Of a stretch of 34,905 nucleotides of DNA, positions 1-7,020 are shown one piece after another. The notes under the pieces were generated by a model. That model was not told the DNA's origin, made no database searches, and worked only from the letters and a program-made list of their open reading frames with translations. The DNA is taken from contig NCDY01000049.1 of assembly GCA_002280405.1 (NCBI GenBank), forward strand, positions 1 to 34,905, read 5' to 3'. This DNA is from Rhodobacterales bacterium 32-66-9 (GTDB lineage: Bacteria; Pseudomonadota; Alphaproteobacteria; Rhodobacterales; Rhodobacteraceae). The position numbers and the translations under genes were made by a program. Position 1 is the stretch's first letter. Each line of letters starts with the position of its first letter.

Positions 1-875
1 GCTCGGACGGCACCCCGGTCTACATGCTGGCCGTGGTGGTCGATGACCATGACATGGGCGTGACCCATGTGATCCGGGGCGACGATCACCTGAACAAGGC
101 GGCACGCCAGCAGATGGTCTATGACGCGATGGGCTGGCGGGTGCCGGTCTGGGCGCATATTCCGCTGATCCACGGGCCGGACGGCAAGAAGCTGTCGAAA
201 CGTCATGGCGCGACGGGAGTCGAGGAGTATCAGGCGATGGGCTACCCCGCCGCCGGGATGCGCAATTACCTGACGCGGCTTGGCTGGGCGCAGGGCGACG
301 CCGAGATCTTCACCAGTGCCGAAGCGATGAAGATGTTCGACTTGTCGGGAATCGGACGCGCACCGGCTCGGCTGGACTTCAAGAAGCTGGAGCATACCTG
401 CGGACAACACATGGCGATGGCCGACGATGCCGCACTGCTGCATGAATTGCAGGCCTACCTCGAGGCTGCGGGCCGCCCGGCGCTGACCGGCCCTCAGGCT
501 GGACGGATGGAACTGGCCCTGCCCTTCCTGAAAAAGTCTGCGAAGACCTTCCCGGAACTCATGGAAAAGGCTGCGTTTCTGCTGGTCGAACGACCCGTCG
601 CGCCCGAGGCCAGGGCGGCAGAGGCGCTGGATACGGTATCCCGTGGTATACTGAAAACATTGACGCCGCGCCTGCAAACTGCTAGCTGGACAAAGGAGGC
701 GCTGGAGCCGATCCTGACCGCTGTCGCGGCCGAGAACGGCATCGGGTTCGGCGCGCTGGCCGCCCCCTTGCGGGCCGCGATTGCGGGCCGGACTGTTACA
801 CCTTCGGTTTACGACATGATGCTAGCCATCGGTCGGGAAGAGACTGTTGCCAGGCTGACGGACGCCGCGAATTAA
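1..875 (+). CDS. gltX: Glutamyl-tRNA synthetase, C-terminal part (5' truncated by window edge)
   Basis: Class I aminoacyl-tRNA synthetase that charges tRNA-Glu with glutamate in the cytoplasm. The reading frame is already open at base 3, so the gene begins outside the window and the N-terminal HIGH motif is not visible. What is seen is the end of the catalytic Rossmann domain (VIRGDDHL), the ATP-binding KMSKS-type loop as KLSKRHG at about 187-207, and then the helical anticodon-binding domain to the stop at 873-875. About 290 residues are present, compared with about 440-470 for the family. Many Rhodobacteraceae carry two gltX paralogues, one of which may charge non-cognate tRNA; the sequence here does not settle which this is. 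It lies 99 bp upstream of the citrate synthase gene on the same strand. Confidence 0.95.
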   Translation, partial: SDGTPVYMLAVVVDDHDMGVTHVIRGDDHLNKAARQQMVYDAMGWRVPVWAHIPLIHGPDGKKLSKRHGATGVEEYQAMGYPAAGMRNYLTRLGWAQGDAEIFTSAEAMKMFDLSGIGRAPARLDFKKLEHTCGQHMAMADDAALLHELQAYLEAAGRPALTGPQAGRMELALPFLKKSAKTFPELMEKAAFLLVERPVAPEARAAEALDTVSRGILKTLTPRLQTASWTKEALEPILTAVAAENGIGFGALAAPLRAAIAGRTVTPSVYDMMLAIGREETVARLTDAAN

Positions 876-974
876 GCCCGCGCCCCGCGGCCTTGAAGCT
901 GCCCCCGCCGGGGTGCAGGATAGCCATTGGCCGCCCCTGGCTTAAGGAGCGACCCGCCATGACCTGGGGAAGAC

Positions 975-2267
975 ATGATGTCGGAAAACGTTGCCAAGCT
1001 GAGCCTGAACGGGAACACCTTCGACCTGCCCGTCCACAAACCCACCCTCGGCCCCGATGTGCTGGACATCCGCAAGCTTTATGGCGAGGCGGATGTGTTC
1101 ACCTTTGATCCCGGCTTTACCTCGACCGCCGCCTGCGAAAGCGCGATCACCTATATCGACGGCGACCTGGGCGAGCTTCTGTATCGCGGTTATCCGATCG
1201 AGCAGCTGGCCGAAAGGTCGACGCACCTCGAGGTGTGCTATCTGCTGCTTTACGGCGAACTGCCCACCGCCGCGCAGTTGGCCGATTTCACCCAGCGCGT
1301 GACACGGCACACGATGGTGCATGAACAGATGCACTACTTCTTCCGCGGGTTCCGGCGCGACGCGCATCCGATGGCGACGATGGTCGGCGTGGTCGGCGCG
1401 ATGGCGGCTTTCTATCACGACTCGACCGACATCACTGATCCCTGGCAGCGCGAAGTCGCGGCGATCCGGATGATCGCCAAACTGCCGACCATCGCCGCGA
1501 TGGCCTACAAGTATTCGGTCGGCCAGCCCTTCGTGTACCCGAAGAACAGTCTCAGCTATTCGGGCAACTTCCTGAACATGTGCTTTGCCGTCCCGGCCGA
1601 GGACTACGTGGTCTCGCCCGTGCTCGAAAAGGCGATGGACCGGATCATGATGCTGCATGCCGACCACGAGCAGAACGCCTCGACCTCTACCGTGCGGCTG
1701 GCAGGGTCGTCGGGAGCTAACCCCTTTGCCTGCATCGCGGCCGGTATCGCCTGCCTCTGGGGGCCGGCGCATGGCGGGGCGAACCAGGCCGCGCTGGAGC
1801 AACTGCGCGAGATCGGGACCGTCGAGCGCATCCCGGAGTTCATCGCCAAGGCCAAGGACAAGTCTTCGGGCGTCAAGCTGATGGGCTTCGGCCACCGGGT
1901 CTACAAGAACTTCGACCCGCGCGCCAAGGTGATGAAGGAAAGCGCCGATGAGGTGCTGGGTCTGCTGGGCGTGGAAAACAACCCGCTCCTGCAGGTCGCC
2001 AAGGAACTGGAACGGATCGCGCTGGAGGATGACTACTTCATCTCGAAGAAGCTGTATCCGAACGTCGATTTCTACTCGGGCATCATCCTCGAGGCGATGG
2101 GATTTCCGACCGCGATGTTCACGCCGATCTTCGCGATCAGCCGCACCGTGGGCTGGATCAGCCAGTGGAAAGAGATGATTGCCGACAAGAACCAGAAGAT
2201 CGGCCGTCCGCGTCAGCTGTACATCGGCCCGGCCAAGCGGGACTATGTCGATCTGCGCCACCGGTGA
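975..2267 (+). CDS. gltA: Citrate synthase (type II, hexameric-type)
   Basis: Condenses acetyl-CoA and oxaloacetate to citrate, the entry step of the TCA cycle. The 430-residue length is usual for Gram-negative type II enzymes. Visible family features are the N-terminal small beta domain (residues 1-50), the [28 protein letters not shown] region around residues 225-250 with its substrate-binding His, GPAHGGANQ (about 262-270), [13 protein letters not shown] (about 305-317) and the C-terminal [15 protein letters not shown] with the catalytic Asp. Two ATG codons stand in tandem (975 and 978) after GGGGAAG, so the true start may be one codon later. No truncation is seen. It is followed by a stem-loop and then the alternative oxidase gene. 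Confidence 0.96.
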   Translation: MMSENVAKLSLNGNTFDLPVHKPTLGPDVLDIRKLYGEADVFTFDPGFTSTAACESAITYIDGDLGELLYRGYPIEQLAERSTHLEVCYLLLYGELPTAAQLADFTQRVTRHTMVHEQMHYFFRGFRRDAHPMATMVGVVGAMAAFYHDSTDITDPWQREVAAIRMIAKLPTIAAMAYKYSVGQPFVYPKNSLSYSGNFLNMCFAVPAEDYVVSPVLEKAMDRIMMLHADHEQNASTSTVRLAGSSGANPFACIAAGIACLWGPAHGGANQAALEQLREIGTVERIPEFIAKAKDKSSGVKLMGFGHRVYKNFDPRAKVMKESADEVLGLLGVENNPLLQVAKELERIALEDDYFISKKLYPNVDFYSGIILEAMGFPTAMFTPIFAISRTVGWISQWKEMIADKNQKIGRPRQLYIGPAKRDYVDLRHR

Positions 2268-2272
2268 GGGGT

Positions 2273-2297
2273 GGCCGCCCTGCAACCGAAGGCGGCC
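2273..2297 (+). terminator. Stem-loop after gltA, possible terminator
   Basis: GGCCGCC (2273-2279) pairs perfectly with GGCGGCC (2291-2297) around an 11-base loop, 6 bp after the gltA stop codon. There is no clean T-run afterwards (CCTTTGCC follows further on), so it could be a weak terminator or a 3' stabilising hairpin between gltA and the oxidase gene. Confidence 0.4.
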
Positions 2298-2411
2298 CCT
2301 GATCGGGCGGTCCTTTGCCCGTGCGCTGCGCTGTCAGGCCGCAGGCCGCGGTCGGTGCATTCTGTCGGGACCACCCCATATCTGTGCTGCCTTCCGATGC
2401 GGAGTATCACC

Positions 2412-3041
2412 ATGAAAGACACATCCCACGCCACCGACCTGACGCTGCACCATGTTCCGGCAAGTTTCGGGGACCGGGTCGCCCTGCGGACGGTGAAGTT
2501 CATGCGCATTTTTGCCGATGCCTTCTTTTCCAAGCGCTACGGCCACCGGGCGGTCGTTCTGGAAACCGTCGCGGCGGTGCCGGGGATGGTTGGCGGCCTG
2601 CTGCAGCACCTGAAGGCGCTGCGCCACATCCGCGATGACCAGGGCTGGATCCGCGAGCTTCTGGATGAGGCGGACAACGAACGCATGCATCTGATGACCT
2701 TCATACATGTCGCCCAGCCCTCGCGGCTGGAACGCTGGGTGATCATGATCGGCCAGGCGATCTTCTATAACGCCTATTTCTGGCTCTACCTCTTCACCCC
2801 CCGGATCGCGCACCGGATCGTCGGCTATCTCGAGGAAGAGGCCGTGGTCAGCTATACCCAGTATCTCGCCCAGATCGACGCGGGCGTGGTGGAAAACGTC
2901 CCGGCCCCGCAGATCGCGATCGACTACTGGCACTTGCCCTTGGACGCCCGTCTGCGCGATGTGGTGATCGCGGTCCGCGCCGACGAAGCCGGGCATCGCG
3001 ACCGCAACCACGAGATGGCGGACCAGCTGAAGTCGGCCTGA
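2412..3041 (+). CDS. aox: Alternative oxidase (cyanide-insensitive ubiquinol oxidase)
   Basis: Membrane-bound, non-proton-pumping diiron ubiquinol oxidase that reduces oxygen to water and bypasses the cytochrome bc1/oxidase route. All four helices of the diiron site are visible in the 209-residue product: LETVA (Glu51), NERMHL (Glu90, His93), [10 protein letters not shown] (Glu142) and [11 protein letters not shown] (Glu192, His195). A hydrophobic stretch at about residues 108-130 fits the interfacial membrane helix. The start is ATG 2412 with GGAG at 2401-2404; a longer in-frame reading from GTG 2271 crosses the gltA hairpin and has no family resemblance. AOX occurs patchily in alphaproteobacteria. 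Its position directly after citrate synthase suggests a role in overflow or cyanide/NO-tolerant respiration, which is inference. Confidence 0.93.
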   Translation: MKDTSHATDLTLHHVPASFGDRVALRTVKFMRIFADAFFSKRYGHRAVVLETVAAVPGMVGGLLQHLKALRHIRDDQGWIRELLDEADNERMHLMTFIHVAQPSRLERWVIMIGQAIFYNAYFWLYLFTPRIAHRIVGYLEEEAVVSYTQYLAQIDAGVVENVPAPQIAIDYWHLPLDARLRDVVIAVRADEAGHRDRNHEMADQLKSA

Positions 3042-3065
3042 CACTCCGGCTCATCGCTGTCGCTT

Positions 3066-3102
3066 CGCTTGCTCTTCGCGAGGAGCGCCGCACAAGCAAG
3101 CG
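3066..3102. terminator. Convergent stem-loop between aox and aguB
   Basis: CGCTTGCT (3066-3073) pairs with AGCAAGCG (3095-3102), and a smaller CTC/GAG hairpin sits inside. It lies between two convergent genes and runs up to the 3' end of the amidase gene, so it may end transcription from both sides. No long T-run supports intrinsic termination on either strand. Confidence 0.45.
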
Positions 3103-3108
3103 AGGAGC

Positions 3109-3981
3109 CTACGCGAACCCGTCCAGGGTCTGCACCGCGCCGTAAAGGTCGACCCGGCGATCGCGGAACAGGCCCCAGCCGGCACGCAAGGCGGCGATGG
3201 CGTCAAGGTCGAACCGGTGGACGAGGACGCCCTCGCTCACCCGGTCGGCCGTGGCGACCAGCTTTCCGGCAGGGTCGGCGATGAAGCTTGAGCCATAGAA
3301 GGTCACGGCCCGCCCCTGGGGAGCGATCTCGGTGCCGATCCGGTTCGATGCCACGACCGGCAGGATATTGGCCGCCGCATGGCCACGCATCACCAATTCC
3401 CAGTGCGGCTGGCTGTCATAGCCGGGCGCTGGCGGTTCCGAGCCGATGGCCGTGGGATAAAGAAGCATCTCGGCCCCCATAAGCGCCATTGCGCGGGCGC
3501 ATTCCGGGAACCACTGGTCCCAGCAGATGCCGACCCCGATCCTGCCAAAGGCGGTGGTCCAGACCCTGAACCCGGTATCCCCCGGCGAGAAGTAGAACTT
3601 TTCCTCATAGCCCGGTCCCTGCGGGATATGACTTTTCCGGTAAAGGCCCAGCACAGTCCCATCGGCATCGACCATCGCGACCGAGTTGAAGAAAGCCGGG
3701 CCGCTGCGTTCGAAAAAGCTGACCGGGATCACCACGCCAAGCTCGCGGGCCAGCGCGGCAAAGCGGGCGACCAGCGGGTGGCCTTCCAGCGGCTGGGCGA
3801 GCGCGAAATGCTTCGGATGTTGCTCGATGCAGAAATAGGGGGTCGCGAACAGCTCCTGGATCAGGATGACCTCGGCCCCTTGCCCTGCCGCCTTTCGCAC
3901 CAGCGCCTCGGCGCGGTCAGCATTGCCGGGCAGATCCCAGGTGCAGGCGAACTGGGTGGCGGCAACGGTGACGGGTCGCAT
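3109..3981 (-). CDS. aguB: N-carbamoylputrescine amidase (nitrilase superfamily)
   Basis: Hydrolyses N-carbamoylputrescine to putrescine, CO2 and ammonia, the last step of the agmatine route to polyamines. The 290-residue protein shows the nitrilase Glu-Lys-Cys triad: Glu43 in ILIQELFATPYF, Lys116 in LYRKSHIP and Cys153 in GICWDQWFPE. The CWDQWFPE form and the AIGSEP segment are typical of AguB. The start MRPVTVAATQ at 3981 matches the family N-terminus; the open frame runs on upstream but only through the preceding gene. Its first 65 bases overlap the end of the DUF2235 gene. The nearby ornithine decarboxylase would supply putrescine by a second route, so both polyamine pathways may be represented here. 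Confidence 0.92.
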   Translation of the reverse strand: MRPVTVAATQFACTWDLPGNADRAEALVRKAAGQGAEVILIQELFATPYFCIEQHPKHFALAQPLEGHPLVARFAALARELGVVIPVSFFERSGPAFFNSVAMVDADGTVLGLYRKSHIPQGPGYEEKFYFSPGDTGFRVWTTAFGRIGVGICWDQWFPECARAMALMGAEMLLYPTAIGSEPPAPGYDSQPHWELVMRGHAAANILPVVASNRIGTEIAPQGRAVTFYGSSFIADPAGKLVATADRVSEGVLVHRFDLDAIAALRAGWGLFRDRRVDLYGAVQTLDGFA

Positions 3982-5056
3982 GGGCAGGCCTTCGGCTGGG
4001 GTCGCCGCCAGACGCCCCGGCGGCAGCGATGGCCGTGGGATGCAGCCGTTCTGACGAATCGCGCCCGACCGTCCGGCGCCTGCGGGCCAGGAAGGCCTTG
4101 CCCCAACCGCGCCAGGTTCCGACCATCGGGGCATCGGGGTCGCAGGGAAAGCGCGCGCGCCAGCCTTCGGGCAGGGCCAGTCCCAGCGCCTCGGCCCGGT
4201 CCAGCATCCAGACCAGCGGAATGTTGGCCAGCGGGCGCGCTGCCGCGAAATCGCCGATCTGTCCGCCGATGTCGCCATGCGCGCCGCGAAACCAGACCTG
4301 TTCGACATTGCCCTCCCAGCCCGGCGGGCAGTCCCACAGCACCGGTGCGAAGGCCAGCCGCGTCTCGTTCAGGGCAAGCGCTTGATAGCCATGGCGGATC
4401 GACGACCCAAGCTGGTGGCTGTGGAAGGCATGTCTGTCCGGCGTGAACATCCAGAAGAACGGCAGCCGCAGACCAAGCGCCTTCACCGTGTCCCAGACCC
4501 CTACCATCTCGACCGGGGCCTCTGCGTGGCAGAACTGCCGGACAAAGGCCTGGGTCGCCTGGCTGTCCGTCGAGTGTTCATAGTGCCGCCAGGCCAGCCG
4601 CACGGCGCGTTCGGTTGCGTGTTCACGCTTCAGCAGGCCGACGCGATCGATCACACCCGCCAGCGACCGCACCGCATAGGCCCCGCGCGAATAGCCGAAC
4701 AGGAAGATGCGGTCGCCGTCGCGGTAGCCCGAGGCGAGCCAGCCATAGGCCCGCCGGATCTGCGGCGCGACACCGCGGCCTTCCAGCAGCGCCAGCCCGC
4801 GGAGCCAGCCTTCCCATTGCATCCCGGGCTCATAGTAGAGCCGCCGGCTGGCATGGGTGCCCATGTCCTGCAAAAGCCGGAACACCAGTCCCGGATTGGC
4901 CGCGCGCCCCGGGTCGAGCGAGGACATCGTGCCGTCGAGGATGACCACATGATCCACCCGCCCCCGCACGCGCCCTGGTTCCGGCACGGGTGCGGGTTCC
5001 ACCGTCGGCTCGACGCCACGGCGGAAATAGCTGCGGATGCGGTCCAGAAGACGCAC
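3917..5056 (-). CDS. DUF2235 domain protein (alpha/beta-hydrolase, Tle1-type fold)
   Basis: The 379-residue product belongs to the DUF2235 family of predicted alpha/beta hydrolases, which includes the catalytic domain of type VI secretion phospholipases. Visible elements are VVILDGT (residues 37-43), the nucleophile elbow FLFGYSRGAYAVRSL with Ser123, VGVWDTV (185-191) and WFRGAHGDIGG with His260. No signal peptide is apparent, and no T6SS genes are nearby, so an effector role is not supported. The start is a GTG at 5056 with a good GGAAGGAGA site upstream. The last ~40 residues (after about 340) are Arg/His-rich, unlike the family, and overlap aguB by 65 bases, so the 3' end may have lost its original stop. 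The substrate is unknown. Confidence 0.8.
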   Translation of the reverse strand: MRLLDRIRSYFRRGVEPTVEPAPVPEPGRVRGRVDHVVILDGTMSSLDPGRAANPGLVFRLLQDMGTHASRRLYYEPGMQWEGWLRGLALLEGRGVAPQIRRAYGWLASGYRDGDRIFLFGYSRGAYAVRSLAGVIDRVGLLKREHATERAVRLAWRHYEHSTDSQATQAFVRQFCHAEAPVEMVGVWDTVKALGLRLPFFWMFTPDRHAFHSHQLGSSIRHGYQALALNETRLAFAPVLWDCPPGWEGNVEQVWFRGAHGDIGGQIGDFAAARPLANIPLVWMLDRAEALGLALPEGWRARFPCDPDAPMVGTWRGWGKAFLARRRRTVGRDSSERLHPTAIAAAGASGGDPSRRPAHATRHRCRHPVRLHLGSARQC

Positions 5057-5120
5057 CGGCCTCTCCTTCCTGAACGCGGGTTCCCTGAGCCTGGCCGCCC
5101 GACCCTTTCCAAAACGCTAA

Positions 5121-5150
5121 GCGCCCAGCGGATTTTGTCCAGCCGGGCGC
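5121..5150 (-). terminator. Stem-loop downstream of ornithine decarboxylase gene
   Basis: GCGCCC (5121-5126) pairs with GGGCGC (5145-5150), with an additional GGA/TCC pairing inside. It lies 38 bp beyond the decarboxylase stop and before the DUF2235 start. Read on the minus strand it is followed by TTAGCGTTTTGG, giving modest support for termination or attenuation between the two genes. Confidence 0.5.
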
Positions 5151-5188
5151 AGTCTTTTCACGTCACGGGTCACGGGATCGTCAGGCAG

Positions 5189-6334
5189 TCAGAGTTTCAG
5201 GCCAAGCACCGTCGCCATCTGCAATTCGCCGAACCCGTTGAAGCGGGTGTTGGTGACGGTCGAGTAAGAGCCCATCCCCTGCCAGATCACGAAATCGCCC
5301 TCGGCGAGGTCGTCGGGCAGCGGAATCTCTCCCGGCAGCCGGTCGACCGAATCGCAGGTCGGGCCAAAGACGATGCGCGGCACCGCTTCGCCCCGGCGCT
5401 TTTCTCCAGTCGGAGACAGGACCTCGATCCGGTCGATCACGCCGATCATGGGAAGTTCGGTGAGCGAGCCATAGACCCCGTCGTTCAGGAACACATGGGT
5501 TCCGTCGCGCAGCGCCTTGACCCGGGCCGCCAGGGCGAAGGCGTCGCCGCACAGCGCGCGGCCCGGTTCGCAGATCAGCGCCGGGCGGTCGACACCGAAG
5601 GCCTCGGTCGCAACGCGGTCGATCAGCGCGAAGGTTTCCTCCAGCTGCGGCACGACTCCGGCCATCCGATGGCTCGGGAATCCGCCGCCCACGTTCAGGC
5701 GCGCGATCCTGACACCCGCCGCCTTGGCGATCAGCGCCGCTTCGCGGATATAGGCCTCCCAGGCGTGCGGATCGGTGCATTGCGTGCCCGGATGGAAGGT
5801 GATCGAGGCGATATACCCACGTGCCGCCACCTCGCGCAGAAGCTCGGCCGCAAGCTCCTCGGTCGCGCCGAACTTGGCGCCGAAGTTGTAGGCGGCCCCC
5901 GCGACCGGCAGCTTGAAGCGGACGCTGATCTCGGTGCCCTGCACGGGGACCATCTCGACCAGCTTTGCCAGCTCCGACTTCGAGTCGACGCTGTAGGACT
6001 TCACACCGCGCTCGACCGCAAAGGCGATCTCGGCCCTTGCGCGGACCGGATTGTTGTAGTGGATCGCGGCATCGGGGGCGAGACGGCGGATCAGGTCGAT
6101 CTCGAAGGGCGAGGCACAGTCAAAGCCGCGCACGCCCGCCGCCGCGAGATTCTCGACCATCGCCTCGCCGGGGTTCGACTTGACGGCATAGGTGACGAGA
6201 CCCGGAAAGCCGTCGATGAAGCGGCGCGCGGCGGCTTGCGCGGCCGAGGGCGCAAAGAACAGGACCGGGTTTTCCGGCTGCTGCTTTTTCAGAAAATCAG
6301 TGGGGTTAGACCAGATCGTCTTCGAAAGTCCCAT
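5189..6334 (-). CDS. Ornithine decarboxylase (PLP-dependent, fold III)
   Basis: Group IV pyridoxal-phosphate decarboxylase converting ornithine (possibly also lysine) to putrescine or cadaverine. The 381-residue protein has the PLP lysine Lys52 in YAVKSNP, HPGTQC around residue 200, the phosphate-binding GGGFPS segment, CEPGRAL, and the active-site Cys327 in FGPTCDSVDR shared between subunits. This matches the compact bacterial ornithine or lysine/ornithine decarboxylases; exact substrate preference cannot be read from sequence. The start MGLSKTIW at 6334 has AAAGGGA upstream, whereas longer in-frame starts extend into the palindrome-rich divergent promoter region. The divergent Lrp-type regulator 215 bp away is the likely controller. 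Confidence 0.93.
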   Translation of the reverse strand: MGLSKTIWSNPTDFLKKQQPENPVLFFAPSAAQAAARRFIDGFPGLVTYAVKSNPGEAMVENLAAAGVRGFDCASPFEIDLIRRLAPDAAIHYNNPVRARAEIAFAVERGVKSYSVDSKSELAKLVEMVPVQGTEISVRFKLPVAGAAYNFGAKFGATEELAAELLREVAARGYIASITFHPGTQCTDPHAWEAYIREAALIAKAAGVRIARLNVGGGFPSHRMAGVVPQLEETFALIDRVATEAFGVDRPALICEPGRALCGDAFALAARVKALRDGTHVFLNDGVYGSLTELPMIGVIDRIEVLSPTGEKRRGEAVPRIVFGPTCDSVDRLPGEIPLPDDLAEGDFVIWQGMGSYSTVTNTRFNGFGELQMATVLGLKL

Positions 6335-6470
6335 CGGCGTATTTCCCTTTGCCAACAAGACGCTTCGCCCTTCCCCGTGCAGCTTTGGGACCGGGCACCA
6401 GCGTGGTTTCAAGTGAACCAGGCCAGGTGCGTATGAGCCGCCCTTTTCCTGCAGTGAAGGATGCCGCATA

Positions 6471-6485
6471 TGAGTTACAAACTCA
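6471..6485. promoter_or_regulatory. Perfect inverted repeat in the decarboxylase/lrp divergent region
   Basis: TGAGTT (6471-6476) and AACTCA (6480-6485) form a perfect 6-6 dyad with a 3-base spacer. It lies upstream of the ornithine decarboxylase gene and its centre is about 44 bp, roughly four helical turns, from the second dyad. That phasing suits a multimeric Lrp-family regulator. Function is inferred. Confidence 0.45.
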
Positions 6486-6511
6486 CCGAACAAAACCATA
6501 TAAATGCGCGG

Positions 6512-6533
6512 TTTCGTCGTTATAATGACGAAA
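6512..6533. promoter_or_regulatory. 22-bp imperfect palindrome overlapping a TATAAT box, putative Lrp-family operator
   Basis: The left half TTTCGTCGTTA and the right half TAATGACGAAA are mirror complements except for one G/T position pair, giving 20 of 22 matching bases. A perfect TATAAT at 6521-6526 lies in its centre and would serve as the -10 box of the regulator gene starting at 6550; no clear -35 is seen. Binding here would block the regulator's own promoter, consistent with autoregulation, and could also control the divergent decarboxylase. Confidence 0.6.
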
Positions 6534-6549
6534 AAGGACGGCAGATTGC

Positions 6550-6981
6550 ATGGACGAACTGGATCGCAACATCATCGGGCTGCTCTCCGCCGACGCGCGG
6601 GTTTCGGTGGCGACCCTCTCCCGCCGGTTGAAGGTCGCACGGTCGACGATCCAGGCCAGGCTGGAGCGGCTGGAGACCTCCGGCGTGATCGCCGGCTACA
6701 CGCTGAAACTCGGCGAGGCCGCGCGGGAGGGGCGGCTCAGGGCCTCGGTTCTCTTGACGATCGAACCCCGGTCCCAGGCCGCCGTTCTGGCGCGGCTGAA
6801 GTCGATTGCCGAGATCGAACGGGTGTTCACCACGAGCGGTAGGTTCGACTTTCTGGTGCAGGTCGCCTGCCCGAACACCCAGGTGCTCGATTCGGTGCTG
6901 GACCAGATCGGCGCGATGACCGGGGTGCGGGCGTCGGAAAGCCTGATCCACTTGTCGACCAAGATCGACCGGGCGGTTTGA
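6550..6981 (+). CDS. Lrp/AsnC family transcriptional regulator
   Basis: A 143-residue feast/famine regulator. The N-terminal helix-turn-helix (about residues 3-50) reads DRNIIGLLSADARVSVATL followed by SRRLKVARSTIQARLERL, and the C-terminal ligand-binding RAM domain (about 65-140) includes SVLLTIEP and TTSGRFDFLVQVACPNT. Such proteins form dimers to octamers and respond to amino acids. It is divergent from ornithine decarboxylase with two palindromes between, so ornithine, arginine or a polyamine-related amino acid is a reasonable ligand guess (inference). AAGGAC lies about 10 bases ahead of the ATG. It converges on the NAD(P)H-hydrate enzyme gene across a short palindrome. Confidence 0.93.
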   Translation: MDELDRNIIGLLSADARVSVATLSRRLKVARSTIQARLERLETSGVIAGYTLKLGEAAREGRLRASVLLTIEPRSQAAVLARLKSIAEIERVFTTSGRFDFLVQVACPNTQVLDSVLDQIGAMTGVRASESLIHLSTKIDRAV

Positions 6982-6993
6982 TTGCGGTGCGTC

Positions 6994-7020
6994 GTAAGGT
7001 GGGGTTGAACCCCACCCTAC
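6994..7020. terminator. 27-bp REP-type palindrome between convergent genes
   Basis: GTAAGGTGGGGTT and AACCCCACCCTAC flank a single central G, with one mismatched pair. It sits 12 bp after the lrp stop and includes the stop codon (TAG, 7017-7019 on the minus strand) of the convergent gene. The GTxxGGTGGGGTT/AACCCCACC form is a repetitive extragenic palindrome that I recall from alphaproteobacterial genomes, and it probably terminates or stabilises both transcripts. Confidence 0.6.

Noticed and set aside
942..2285. Long minus-strand open frame (447 codons) opposite citrate synthase
   Set aside because: It mirrors the gltA codons; the translation is His/Arg/Asp-rich with no family resemblance. 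GC-rich codon usage keeps the opposite strand open.
2271..2411. Longer N-terminus for the alternative oxidase from GTG 2271
   Set aside because: The extra 47 residues pass through the gltA stem-loop and have no AOX similarity, while ATG 2412 has its own GGAG site.
3917..5056. DUF2235 protein as a type VI secretion effector
   Set aside because: There are no immunity, VgrG, Hcp or other T6SS genes in the window; its setting is a polyamine gene cluster.
4277..6436. 719-codon plus-strand frame across the DUF2235 and decarboxylase genes
   Set aside because: It is antisense to two clearly recognised genes and has no recognisable domains or ribosome site.
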